A stretch of DNA of 64,000 nucleotides. It comes from Hetaerina americana (lineage: Eukaryota; Arthropoda; Insecta; Odonata; Calopterygidae). A program made the position numbers and the translations under genes. The stretch spans positions 63,627,090-63,691,089 of the forward strand of contig JAKTNV010000006.1 in assembly GCA_022747635.1 (NCBI GenBank), read 5' to 3'. Positions 46,225 to 57,345 of this stretch are shown here, one piece after another. Position 1 is the first letter of the stretch, and every line of letters starts with the position of its first letter. The notes under the pieces were generated by a model. The model was not told the origin of the DNA. It made no database searches and worked only from the letters and a program-made list of their open reading frames with translations.

Positions 46225-47200
46225 TCGGCCCATTGATCAGTTTGAATTTAGGAAGGAGACATTTATCCATGATTCCGTAGCAGCACGGAGGTCAAAAAAT
46301 AGGTAAGAACCGAGATTTAATAGGGTGTATTTGTTTACTTTGCAGATTTTGAAAATGCGTTTGATATAGCAAAGAGATAATTAGCAAACTTTGACGGGAA
46401 ACTAATAAAGTGAGGGAAGGGTGGTGGATAACCCAGGGCATGGATATGAGAACCAGCAAAAGAAGGGTTAAATTGATGTTGGGTTGGAGAATGATCTATT
46501 AGGAAGTCTAAAGAAAGCTCTCAAAACATTAGTAAAATTGCACAATTAAAGTTAATAATTGAACCAGCAAAGTTTGAAAATGTGGAAAGAATACATGGAT
46601 GATCTATAAGACAAATATTTTTGCTAGGCAAGCTTGGCCGTATAAAGAGACTATAAAGTAATTAGAAATAGCTTATGTCCACATATACTAGATCCCGTGA
46701 TAGAAAGGGGATTAAGGAATTTTAAATTATATTAGGCTGTCGAACTATACAATATTCCCGCGCAACTGCAAAAAGGTTTAGAAAATTTGGAAAGCACAGT
46801 TTTAATTGGCTAACTTATAACAGTTATAAAGGAGGCATTTGACCAGAGGCTTTCTTTTAATCGGTATTAATTCCAATCCCATAAAAGGGAAACGCTAACA
46901 CATGTGAGGACTTGAGAACAATAAGTTAGATCTAAGTTTCTGATAAGTTTGACGCAGCTTTAGGGTTCTCAGCTTAACCAATGAGAGGATACAGAGTAGG
47001 GTTAAAGATTACCAGGGGGATTACCAGTTTCAACAAGTTCAGGAAGGGTAGGAGCACGCGTGACGCCATAGCAGTAATGAGGTCACTGATAGAGAGGAAC
47101 ACACTGCGTAATGAGAACGTTTATCTTTGTTTCATAGCCCTCGAGGTGTTTGATTGAGTAAGTTGAGTAGATTTAATGAATACATCACAAAATCAGCAAA
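46225..47200 (+). mobile_element. Heavily decayed, rearranged LINE-B copy
   Basis: Plus-strand pieces of LINE-B. The first (46235-46370) has DQFEFRKE-like and VYLFTLQILKMRLI (shifted FADFENAFD) residues. It is followed by sequence equivalent to the linker before the RT (46640-46860: AVELYNIPAQLQKGLENLES). The RT start follows (46880-46950: AN.CEDLRTIS-like), then RVGARVTP-like and SLIERNTLRNENVYLCF-like residues (47040-47135). The order shows that two fragments are joined: an RT palm scrap precedes a linker-RT scrap. Many stops. Confidence 0.6.
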
Positions 47201-47570
47201 AGAATGGGGGAAAAAGTGATCAAACTGTAAGCTGTATTTTTATCAGAATATTCATGGAAGTAACGGATAAATATTCAGGATGGGCAATTATTGGAATAGG
47301 TGTAAGACCATTAAAACCCGCACTTTTAAACCGATGCGTAGATGAATTGGTAAAAGTTGGCAGGAGAGTCACTGAAGATGAGAATAAATGTCGGTGGGGA
47401 ATCCACAATTCAGCTAATTTTCGGATGATCAAGTTTTTGTTGTCCCCTTTGTCAAGAGGTTACAGTAATTTCTGAGAGCATTATAAAATCAGCGTGAAAG
47501 GAATAGGATGAGATTAAATGAAATAAAAGTGAATGAGTTTTTAAATATATTTGACGGCTAAGTATATACG
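47201..47570. other. Probable decayed LINE sequence, not assignable
   Basis: It lies between LINE-B pieces on the same strand. The plus frame 47176-47475 includes GWAIIGIGVRPLKPALLNRC, resembling GWAVFGRGVRQGCPLSPVLFN, so part of this stretch continues the LINE-B copy. Confidence 0.45.
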
Positions 47571-47576
47571 TATCGT

Positions 47577-47842
47577 GGGTCGCGGTAGTCCATGGATAGA
47601 GCGTTGGACTACTGACCGGAGGGCCCGGGTTCGATTCCCGGGCTAGCCTCTCTGGCCACCTGCAGCTTCACCCAAGCTATGTGATTTTTCGGGTACCAGG
47701 TCTTCCTGGGAAACTATAAACGGCACAGGGAAAGGAGACCCTACCCTGATATGAGATTTCCACACGCCGTCTAGCCGCGATAGTACCAGCACCTACCAAA
47801 CCGACCTTCGGGTTGGTTAAATAAACAGTGCATGGGAAAAGG
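47577..47842 (+). mobile_element. SINE-1, tRNA-derived short retroposon (best copy)
   Basis: Plus-strand copy with the clearest promoter. Box A region TAGTCCATGGATAGAGCG (47586-47603) and box B GGGTTCGATTCCC (47627-47639) lie at tRNA-like spacing within a 74-base head ending at 47650. The body is CTCTCTGGCCACCTGCAGCT, then CACCCAAGCTATGTGATTTT, GGTACCAGGTCTTCCTGGGA and GGCACAGGGAAAGGAGACCC, ending in a GGTTGGTTAAATAAACAGTG tail. It sits inside LINE-B sequence. The head is tRNA-like but the body is not, so it is a SINE rather than a tRNA gene. Confidence 0.9.
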
Positions 47843-47844
47843 AC

Positions 47845-48673
47845 AAGGAAACCATGGGTCACGAATGAGATGAATACTAAGATAGATGGGAGAACAAACT
47901 GGAGGAATGCAAACATAAGAGTTACGCAGAAGGAAGTACAATGAGTTAAATATCAACTTGAGACGAGTAACAAATAAAGCAAAGTATAATGGTCAAAGAA
48001 GCTGTGGGGGGATGTGGAAAGTTTGCAGAGGAAGGCTAAAATTGGTGCACACTACAAGAAAGTGAAAACAATATCAGGAAGTAAGAAGGAAAGATCTGTG
48101 CTTAGAGTAAGAGATAAGGCGCGTAAGATAGTAAGGCGCGTAAGAGAAATGAAAGGAATATACAAAAGAACTATATGTTTAATAACTTAGGCCATCAAGG
48201 TTAGACATAGAAAGACAAGATTACGCATTAGAATTATACCTTAAGTCCAGACATACTCGACGATATGATAAAAGGGCATTTAGGGAGATTTAATCAAATA
48301 AGGCCGTGGGAGTAGACATTATTCTTGCAGAACTACTAAAAGGTTTAGGAAAAGTGTGGTAGGAAGAGACTATATGGGCTGATTCATAGTATCTATGAGG
48401 AAGGAATCTGGCCGGAAGACTTTGTGAGTGGCTTTGGGTGTGTTCCTATTCCGAAAAAGATAAAGGCTATATCATGTGAGTGCTACAAAACAATAATTTC
48501 GATTTCCCACGCAGCCAAAGTTGTTCTCAGGATAATCAACAAAAGGATATAGAGTAAGGAAAATGATTACTTAGGGGATGATCAATTTGGGTTTAGGAAG
48601 GGAAGTGGTACGCGTGATGCCATTGCAGTTATGAGATCAATAATTGAGAGGAATATAGAATACAATCAGGAAG
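47845..48673 (+). mobile_element. LINE-B copy, linker and RT start (left half)
   Basis: It starts with the pre-RT linker (KPWVTNEMNTKIDGRTNWRN, then KEVQ, VKYQLETSNK, KVKTISGSKKERSVLRV). The RT start follows: YEEGIWPEDFVSG, IPKKIKAISCE, AAKVVLRIINKRI and DYLGDDQFGFRKGSGTRDA in scattered frames. At 48674 the sequence is interrupted by a mariner and resumes at 49431. It is 5' truncated and stop-ridden. Confidence 0.8.
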
Positions 48674-48675
48674 TA

Positions 48676-49428
48676 CGAGGGTCATCCGGAAAGTAGTACC
48701 CGTTCGTGAAATAAAGACACAAAAGTAAATATTAACAAACATAAAAAATTTTATTTGAAAGAGGATACTTTAAACTACTTCTCAACATAATCTCCAAGCA
48801 AATTAAGGCATTTGTCATAACGTGTGACAAGTTTCTGTATTCCTGCTGCATAGTCCTTCGCCGCCAGCTCATTGAGATACGCGAGGGACCCATCTTGCAC
48901 AAATTTTTGCATAATGCAGATGGTGTTTAACAATTTCATGAACAATTGTTCGAGAAACATTGGGAAAATGCTCACAGATGTCATCAATTGTGACGCGCCG
49001 ATCGTTCCTCACGAATTCGTCAACTGAGCTCACCAGTTGGTCTGTAATGACAGACGGTCTCCTCGAACGCTCATCGTCGTGTGTGTTCCCCCTCCCCATG
49101 TTGAAGTTGCGACACCACCGCCGAACAGACGACTCGTCCATTACATTGTCTCCATACACCTCCTTTAATTGGCGATGAATATCACATGGGCGAACGTTTC
49201 TTGCATTGAGGAATTTAATCACTGCCCTCACTTCACAACTGGCGGCGTTCTCAATTTTTTTAAACATTGTAAACAATCACAGAAACAACACAGGCAATGC
49301 TAGCGTCACGCAACTTGGCTCAGAGAAGGCAGACAAGCCACTGAAGCTATCTGACCTCGTCCAGCGGCTACTCGCGTCGTCAGCACTTCATGCGGCACGA
49401 ACGGGTACTACTTTCCGGATGACCCTCG
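48676..49428 (-). mobile_element. Internally deleted mariner transposon, 753 bp, TA target
   Basis: A complete, deletion-shortened mariner. Its terminal inverted repeats are perfect over 33 bases (48676-48708 and 49396-49428; outer sequence CGAGGGTCATCCGGAAAG). TA is duplicated at 48674-48675 and 49429-49430. The minus-strand frame 49276-48869 starts MFTMFKKIENAASCEVRAVI and contains the two DNA-binding helix regions (QLKEVYGDNVMDESSVRRWC, HDDERSRRPSVITD, ..CEHFPNVSRTIVHEIV). It breaks at CARWVPRVSQ. A second frame (down to 48775) gives the normal C-terminus RYDKCLNLLGDYVEK. The catalytic D-D-D core, about 140 residues of a usual ~345, is missing. It can therefore bind ends at best but not cut. 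Confidence 0.95.
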
Positions 49429-49430
49429 TA

Positions 49431-50088
49431 TTTGACTGTTTCGTAAATTTCGAAAAAGCGTTTGATAGAGCGCATTGGGAAAAAACTAATAAGTATTCTG
49501 CAGAAAATAGGAATAGATTGGAGGGAAAGGAGGCTAATCCGCAACCTGTATATGTCTCAGACTGCTCAGGCGCGACTGGGGAACGGGGAGTCCGGATGGG
49601 CAGTGTTTGGAAGAGGTGTAAGGCAGGGTTGTCCATTATCACCGGTGTTATTCAACGCATAGAATGTTGAGTAAAGGATTAACGAGGCATGGGAAGAATT
49701 GGAGGTAGGAATAAAAGTGGAAGGGGAATTCGTAAAATCAGTTAGGTTCGCTGATGACCAAGCTTTAGTTTGTCAGTCAGCCAAGGGGTTGCAAGCATTG
49801 CTGAGTGAATTGGAAATTCAGTGTGACAGATATGGGATGAGAATGAATATTAATAAAACAAAGTTTATGCGATTTTCTAGAAAGAAAAAGGCTAGGCTAA
49901 CATTAAAATAGGAGGGCAAAAAATAGAGCAGGTAGAACAGTTTACGTATCTCGAAAGTGTTTTGGACCAAAATGATCAAAGTAGTAGTGACGCATTGGGA
50001 AGAAGGACTAGGGAGTTGATGACAGGGACGTTGATTTAGGATTGTTAATAAAAGGCTTGTCAAAAATGTGATATGCAGCGCATATATA
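49431..50088 (+). mobile_element. LINE-B copy, right half after the mariner insertion
   Basis: It continues the RT interrupted at 48673: FVNFEKAFDRAHW (motif A with N in place of the first catalytic D), LQKIGIDWRERRLIRNLYMS, GRGVRQGCPLSPVLFN, then SVRFADDQALVCQSAKGLQA with an intact FADD box (49747-49758). KKKARLTLK and QFTYLESVLDQNDQSSSD follow, then RRTRELMTGTL. It ends near 50088 in TA-rich DNA before the C-terminal part. Frame breaks at about 49490 and 49670. Confidence 0.85.
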
Positions 50089-50124
50089 TCTATATATTTT
50101 TTAATTAAATTAATTATTTATGTA

Positions 50125-50560
50125 CGAGTGTAAGGTGAAAAGTTCTCGGCCTAGCAATGAAAAACTGCTATTTTTGTCAAAAAATTATTTTATTTTTCTA
50201 CACACTCGTAATCTCCCTCGATTTCAACAAACTTGATCCAGTGTTCCTTCAACATCAGTAGTATTCCTTCCCGGAAGTGATAATCTTGAAAGCTATGATA
50301 ATATCCATCTACGACCCTTTCTACTTCTTCATTGGACGCAAAGCGCTTCCCAGAAACCAAGTTCTTCAAGTTTGGGAACAGGTGGAAGCTTGAGGGTGCT
50401 GGATCAGAAGAATAGGGAGGATTCATGAGTAAATCGTGGTCCAAATTTTGTAGTTTTCCCATCGCCAACACACTTTCATGACTAGGTGAGAGCAGGTTTT
50501 TCCTGATGAAAGATGATTTTTTTTCTTCCGTCTCCCAAGAAAAAAAGATAAAAATTGGAA
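50125..50560 (-). pseudogene. Second mariner fragment, C-terminal third
   Basis: Minus strand. From about 50560 leftwards come KKSSFIRKNLLSPSH-like residues in place of the FHQDNAPSH catalytic block, then LAMGKLQNLDHDLLMNPPYS, SDPAPSSFHLFPNLK (the third catalytic D region, altered), GKRFASNEEVERVVDGYY, FREGILLMLKEHWIKFVEIE and GDYECVEK (50190). An end-like sequence CGAGTGTAAGGTGAAAAGT follows at 50125 after a TA. The 5' two-thirds and the second inverted end are absent. It differs from the 48.7 kb mariner and so belongs to another mariner lineage. Confidence 0.85.
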
Positions 50561-50979
50561 ACTCATATTGTCCCCAGGAAGCAAATACTAATAATACTTG
50601 TAGGATAACGATACTGTCGACTCTAGCTTAAGTAATCATTCAAAGTCTTAACCATCACTAATTATCTCAATAAGTATATAGATGTAACAAGCACATTTAC
50701 CGAGTAATGTTCACCAGTATAATTCAAACTTAGTGTGAAAGGAAATAAGAAAAATATCACCATCGCAGTCGGCCAATCGTTGTAGCAGCCGTCGAATCTG
50801 CGTAAATTAGCAAGCGCCGCCTATCTGCCGATCTATCACTAACTACCTCTCTCGCTCCCTTCTCACATCGGCACCATCTGCTTGTGTGAGCACAAATGAA
50901 AATTGCCCGGTGTGATAATAGTGTTACCCTTGCGGTTTCAAATCTTTGAGTTTTCGACCCAATTCTCCCTCCGTAACTC
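50561..50979. other. Intergenic DNA
   Basis: No recognised motif. The minus frame 51218-50757 begins in the GC patch and is unassigned. Confidence 0.35.
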
Positions 50980-51480
50980 CACCTTAAATTGCTCCGTGAG
51001 AAGATTCCATAGAAACGTAATCCCATCCCGAATCCCTTAAGGTGACATTCGTTAAAGAGCACGCTAATGGCCTCCTCATCCCAACCTTCCACTGGAGGGC
51101 AAGAGAGAGCGTGAGCTGCATTTGTTCCTCGCGGGTCTCGTGACTTGGATGACGAGACCATGTCGGGCCGCGTTGGTTTTGGTGGAGGGGGGGGAGAAAG
51201 ACACGAAGCGCGTCGCACTCCGCGGTACGCAAATTTTAATTTCCTGCCAGGAGGAATCCGGGGAGGTTGCTCGGGGTTGAAAGATTAATCAGGGGTCCCG
51301 AAGGTTCATTTTGTCGTGTTAAGTCACTTACTGATGCAAGACGGAGGCTTATAACCATGAGGCGTTTTGCCAAGAAGCCCATCGTGCATTTAAATGGGAC
51401 CATAGGACGAAACCGAAGGAGTAACGAGACGGCTGGCGTGGTCCAAGACGATAAGCCATGTTCAATTCCCCCATGAAAGG
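50980..51480. other. CpG/GC-rich patch
   Basis: CpG-containing and GC-rich compared with both flanks, including GGTGGAGGGGGGGGAGAAAG (51180-51199) and CGAAGCGCGTCGCACTCCGC. Frames on both strands are open but unrecognised (153 codons on the minus strand, 69 on the plus). Confidence 0.35.
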
Positions 51481-51484
51481 TAGC

Positions 51485-54245
51485 TTCTTCTCCCGAATGC
51501 CCATTCCCATACTTATCGGAGATCGATTCGATTGCAGCAGTCAGCTCATCGGGTAAGACGCTTCAAGCTATAATCATAAGGTCTCTATTTTAGATTTGTG
51601 CTAGTGCTGGAGTCACTTCTTAATCTTAATTTCCACCGACCATCTTGAGTTTTACTCAAGTGTGACACTCTATTGACTACTCATCACCATTGATAATTAC
51701 TGGGCCCATCCTGACGTCATACGATCAAACACTGTTTACCATCCCAAAAAATAGGGTTTGTGTGAAATAAAAACCGTCAATTAAAAGTTTTTTTGCGAAT
51801 ATATTTTTACTGAGCTAGCAGCCCAACAAAAAACCCCTCATATAATAACGAACATATTTCAGAAGAATTAATTCGAACCAAAAGCTACATTACGTTGATA
51901 GATAGACAGAGGCCTTTATTTGGGCGAAATTGAGACCTATTGGTCCCTTCTTCCATTTAACCCATGTTTTAACCCATGTTCATTTAACGTAGAGGACACG
52001 GCAAAAGAAATAGATCGAAATTTATGATCACATACGCTACGTGGCCATTAATAACTAATTTCTGAAGCTTTTGAACACAATGAAATAAAAATTGCTTCAG
52101 TAAAATAAACATAATGCAATTTTAGTACCTTGACTAAGGAATATTAAATACTATTCCTTTCTCATGAGAGCGCTTAACTACAGCCACGTTTGAATTTGAG
52201 ACAATTAGGTCAAAGTAGTCATTAGATAACATAAAAATAGCTGGACCTAAATCCGACAGGGTTATGATTGTTCTGTAAGCTATGAGCTTGTATTACAGGT
52301 CAAGGCATCAATTCAATTTTAGATGAATCACTAACTATTCGCACAAAACCAAAACAAATTATTTTAATTTTTTTCTTTTATGCAGCTATAGTTCATTCCT
52401 TTATTCAACAGCATGAAATTCAATCAGTAATGTACCGAAAAACGTAGTTTGTTGACGGATTTTCCTCAATATCTGCCCATAATAGGTCCTTCGATTTTAC
52501 AATCATGTGGAGGCTGCTGGAGGTATTAAGGCTCTATACAATTCAACCTGAATTACTTTTGCAAAATATAAAGGGATCTGGTCAAAACTTCGAGGCTATT
52601 TTTTTTCGGGGGAGAAAATGTAACTAAGTAGGTACTCAATACTTATATTTGTCTAGAATCAAAAATCAAATTCTTGAAAACAACGACATTATAGCTGATT
52701 TAAAAAAACATTCGAAAAGAAAATTTAATCAAGGCAATCCAAATTACACTCTAATAAAACATTACACAATTTTCATTGCCAAATTCTTCTCCTTAAGATA
52801 ACTGTCGTGTTCAAACGACGCCATGTTGTCTTAGTTTCCCCACAATTCTTCTTCCCAATGGATTTCAGTGAAAATATTTCTTTTGGATCCTATCTTCAGC
52901 CATAAAATGTTAATAAAAATTTAATTTGTAGTAATTCGTTTATTCAGCTATCGGCTTAACTCTCCATTCTTCTCATTTAACCCTATTCATTTCGTATCCT
53001 CCCTATTTTTTTGCAGACCTCTCTTGTCATATCAAGTTTCATATCTGATGATTTTATTTGGCTTAGGGCCGGAATTAAGTCCGATTTTTAAACGTCTCAG
53101 TAAGTTAGTAATCAGATAAGCTGTCTCTCAAATTCAAGAAAACCTATTATGACCACTTACTAACTGTTGAATTTGAAGAAATGGGATTTCTTATTTTTAG
53201 CTAAGGGTTTTCTCAGCAGTGCATAATTATAATGTCTTTTGTGTGCATCTTAGACAAACCAATTTCAAGCTAACTTTATACATTTTTAGAGACTATAAAA
53301 GATCAAGATATGGTAATGTGAGAAATTAAAAAGAAGCATGTCATAAAAATCACGATCGTCTTTAGAGTTGCTAAAAATCATTTTTGGATAGCAAACAAAT
53401 CCATAGCATAGCCATTTTTCATGAAAACATTTAGATATAATCGTATATTATTATGCGCGCATTTAAAGTAATTTTTAGATAGGCACTTCACTACTAAAAT
53501 ACATCATATTCTTCTTTCATAAGGTATATTGATCAGTTGGCACTGCAATTGTGTACATAACGTAGGTACTTCGTTCTGGTTACTAAAGTGATGTAATCTA
53601 TTTTCTTGCTAATTACCTACAAGTATATCTAATATATAACCAACCAATGATATTTCAACATGCCCAATTGGAAATGGCTTCAAAATTATTTTCTTGGTTA
53701 TAAGTAAGCAGGAGTCTAACCCTTTCGCCAAAAGACATGTTCAGCTTATATCAATGAATAAATTGACTGGGAATGCGTTTGAATAAGTGTCCATGCTTTA
53801 TAATAAAAAAACGATAAAATTTGCCGTTCTCCAAAGCGCACTATAATTACATGTCCATGTTCAATGTATGAAAACTGTCATTGAACATAATCCATAGTTA
53901 CAGGTATGTAAGATTAAAGTAATACCCAAAACAGCAGATTAATTGCAGAAGTAACTGGATATCAATCACGGATTTCATGGTAAGCTTCAAAAAACTAGAA
54001 TTTCGTTCAACCTCAATATTATTTTTGAGCGGAAACGCTCTTGAGTAAAAGTGGAGGCATGTACTGAATTAGTATTTTCGTTGAAAAAATCAACATTAGC
54101 TAAACACGAAATAACCACGACTTGAACGTAATGTCAATTTAAACATTTAGGCGTTTCCTCATTTGCTAAAAAATCATCTTTAACAAATCTTCAGCAATGA
54201 TAAAAATATATGTTTTTCCATCATCAGTATTTAAATCATAAAATT
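51485..54245. other. Long AT-rich intergenic stretch
   Basis: About 2.7 kb in which I see no gene, RNA gene, SINE or LINE. One short local duplication is present (AACCCATGTT twice at about 51960-51981). Confidence 0.45.
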
Positions 54246-54259
54246 TTACTGCATCCCTC

Positions 54260-55170
54260 CATCTTCTCTATTTAGCGCTGATTGTATCACTCCTTGATGG
54301 CGTATCTTTTGTTGTACTGCCTTCTAAATTTGTCCAATGCTATAATGTCTCATGAAACTGGCCTCTTGATCACCTTATGTAGTCCCCCAAATTGTCCTTT
54401 TCTCTTCTGCTACTCTCCTAATTCTGATACACATTTCTCAATTTGTATGCCCATTTAATTTTCAGAATTCTCTCCCAACACCATATTTGCATAGCTTCTA
54501 CTCCTCGCGGGTACACTTTTCCTATGTTCCTCTTCTCTAATCCGTAGACTTCCATGCCCCAGACAAACGGTTTGACAAATTCTCCAAGTATCCTCCAACA
54601 TTCTTCAAGTCCAAAGGCCAAATATAGTTTTTTTACTTGAGTAATTTCTTCGGCCAGCACCCTTGAGCTGAGTATTGCCTCTATTGATCCTCAGTTTTTC
54701 CTGATTCCCACCTGGTTTCCCATGAGGCTTTATTCTATCAATCCTTCTATTATTCGGCTAATTACTCAACAAAGTCTTTTCGATGCAAGAGACACAAGGC
54801 TCAATGTTCTTTATTCTTCTCCTTTCTCTGTTTTTGGGGTTTTCGGAATTTTAATCATCACTGTCCTCTCAAAGTTCTCTGGTAGTTTTTTTTACTGCCG
54901 TAGCTTTCGATTATTCCAAAGAGGGTATATTTTGCTTTGGCACAGAGCGCCTTGACTGTTCTCTGTTAATTTTGTCAACTCCTGGTGCCTTGTTGTTCTT
55001 AAGATCTTTAACGGTATTCGCTTCTCAGTATCCCCAGGACCCGTTCAACTTCTTCTGTCACGATTTCATCTTTAATTAAGGCACCTCTCAGTGGTGCGGG
55101 GTCTTGGTTGAGTAGTTCAATGTGTTCCTTCCATCTCTTCCCGTGTATTCACCCTCTATCTATTCATTAC
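54260..55170 (-). mobile_element. LINE-A-like remnant, with middle deleted
   Basis: Minus strand. The right part (about 55160-54800) gives a WKEHIE-like linker and, in broken frames, IPKTPKTEKGEE and TLSLVSLASKRLC, equivalent to the IPKKG..YRTISL.SHASK RT start. Near 54700-54630, QVGIRKN and LAEEITQVKKLYLAFG correspond to FGFR and the segment before motif A. The sequence then passes directly to the C-terminal region FVKPFVWGMEVYGLEKRN, GVEAMQIWCWERILKIKWAY (54610-54440). Most of the palm, including the FADD box, is missing. Decay is heavy. Confidence 0.65.
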
Positions 55171-55174
55171 CATT

Positions 55175-56085
55175 ACGGGCGTTGCGAGATTCTGTGTTTC
55201 TTTCTTCCAATTGTCTCTTCAAAAATTACTCTCTTTCACGTTTTTAAATGAAAATACAGTAAATTGGAATTTACTGAATGCAAGAACATTGACATATTTA
55301 TTCTAATGAGGACATGTTTTAGTTCAAGGAACAATGGTAGTGCCGCATGAACGAGTTTCAGGGTTAAGTTAGCTTATGATTAAACTCACCAGGATGTCAC
55401 GAAAGATATGGATGTAAATTCAGAAGTCACCCAGAAATTTCGGCATTTTTTTTAACTTTCCGAATGAGCAAAATCAAAGTAACATGACGACATCGGAGGG
55501 ACAAAGTAACATTAAATTTTCTTGCATTTTAAACTATCGATATTTATTTGACTAGTTAATTCAATCAATCAAGGTTATTAATGAGCACTATCACAAATAT
55601 CGTAAACTAATGACGTCCAAAATTGAGAACTTCAATGGTGCAAATTAAATATTAAAAACACCACGTGCCAAAATTGTTAAGGGCGTATTCCATGCAGACC
55701 CTTTTTCTTATGCTCGTGCATGCATATATACCGACCCTCGACGCCACAGACTTCCCTCTACCGGTAAAATGGAGAAAAAAATGCAACATTTGAAGTTAGT
55801 TCAAGAAACTCATACCATTTCACTGATTCCCCAAATAATACTTTATCATGACATACTTACATTAACTCCGTCATTTTAAAACACTTTTTTTGTGCATGCC
55901 CATCTGCACATGAAGCTTCCAATACCCTCCCTCACCCTAGGATTTCCTTCAGCATCACTCAACCTTGGCTCCACCGGCCTTATCCTTCTCCCATACTTAT
56001 GGTAGAAGGTTCCGCATTCAATTAAAAACTCTTAAGTTCTCTCAGTAGGGCAAAGAGTAAATAAAACGAGAAGAACGATAAAACA
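55175..56085. other. Intergenic DNA
   Basis: No gene recognised. A pyrimidine-rich, slightly GC-richer stretch occupies about 55690-56000. Confidence 0.4.
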
Positions 56086-56091
56086 AAGACG

Positions 56092-57345
56092 ACAGATGGT
56101 AATCTACTGGTTAAGGTAGGCTTTGGATGGACAAAACTGCCAAATAATAAATATCTTGTCTCTCCCAGCAAAAACAACCCAGCATCCTACCCTACAACAA
56201 ACCCCTCATAATTGCCGTTTTTTTCGTCTGTGCCTAGATTCCGTGCAACAACCCCAAACTTTTCCTGCCCACCCTCACTTGCCTCATTCTCCCCTCTATT
56301 ACAGTCTTCAATATCCCACTGCCGATCAATATGCCCTTCATCTATATTTCCTGCCTCCTTATGGTTTCTCCCAACAATCCCTTCTCCTCATCACGATACA
56401 CCACTTCCTCATTTGTATTCCTTTCAGTTCATTTCACCTCCATCCTTCTACACAACCACATTTCAAAAGCCTCCCATCTACTTCTATACTCTTGCTTCAG
56501 CGGCCATGTTTCGGCGTCGTACACAATTACGTTCCATATCAAAGTTTTGACCAGCGTTTTCTTAACATCCTTTCTCAAGGCCCCCGTCGTCACCTCCCTC
56601 CACCTTGTGAAAGTCTGTGGCTTACTGACAAAATAGAACTTGCTCATCAGCAAACGTAACTGATTTTATGAATTACCCGCAGAATTTCATTCCTACCTTC
56701 AGTTCTTCCGATGCCTCCTTAATCATTTCCTCCACATATAGGTTGAACAGCATCGGTGATAATGGGCAACCCTGCCTTAACACCTCTTCCTAACACTGTC
56801 CCCTCTTTCGGACGGACACGGACTCCTCTTTCCCCACTCTCACCTGAGCAGTCTGAGACATGTACAGGTTACGGATTAGCTTCCTCTTTCTCCAATCAAT
56901 TCCCGTTTTCTGCAAAATATTCAAGAGTTTTCCCCAATTGTCTCTATCAAACGCCTTTTCCAAATGTACGAAACAGGCATATATGTCCTGATTGTATTCT
57001 ATATGCCTCTCGATTAATAATCTCATTACTGCAATGGCATCATGCGTACCTCTCCACTCCCTAAACCCAAACTGATCATCCCCTAAGTAATCATCTGCCA
57101 TACTCTCTATCCTTTTGTTGATGATCCTGAGAACAACTCTAGCTACGTGGGATATCAAACTTATTGTCTTTGGTCCTCGCATGATATAATTTCTCTCAAT
57201 CTTTTGCTTGGTGATCCTAAGTACTACCCTTTTCGCCTCTACAATCAAGCTTGAAGTCCTATGGTTCTCAAATACTGCTGGCATTTTGCCCTTTTTAGGG
57301 ATAATGTCAATACTGATGTTGCGTAGTCTTTCGGTCAAATTCCTT
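56092..57345 (-). mobile_element. Chimeric LINE-B copy with duplicated RT start
   Basis: Minus strand. The reading from 57338 gives two successive RT-start segments: IPKKGKMPAVFENHRTSSL, KRVVLRITKQKIER, then PKTISLISH and RVVLRIINKRIES. It continues as a good LINE-B frame: DYLGDDQFGFREWRGTHDA, LLIERHIEYNQDIYACF, VHLEKAFDRDNW (motif A D replaced by H), LQKTGIDWRKRKLIRNLYMS. After GCPLSP-like residues the catalytic box reads FADE (about 56660-56640). A deletion of roughly 270 bases joins it to TRWREVTTGALRKDVKKTLV, TLIWNVIVYDAETW and FEMWLCRRME. The 3' motif lies at 56097-56142. A dead chimera. Confidence 0.85.

Noticed and set aside
47577..47650. A functional tRNA gene with good A and B boxes
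   Set aside because: The same head with the same long non-tRNA body occurs at three places in both orientations, so it is a SINE head; a full functional cloverleaf was not convincing.
50757..51218. A 153-codon minus-strand host gene
   Set aside because: It overlaps a GC-rich island, has no recognisable domain, and competing open frames occur on the other strand; kept only as a GC patch.
51485..54245. Hidden exons in the long AT-rich stretch
   Set aside because: I looked for conserved-looking peptide strings with flanking splice signals and found none I could defend.
56123..56659. A 178-codon plus-strand gene
   Set aside because: It is exactly antisense to the LINE-B coding region and shows the usual pyrimidine-rich shadow composition.
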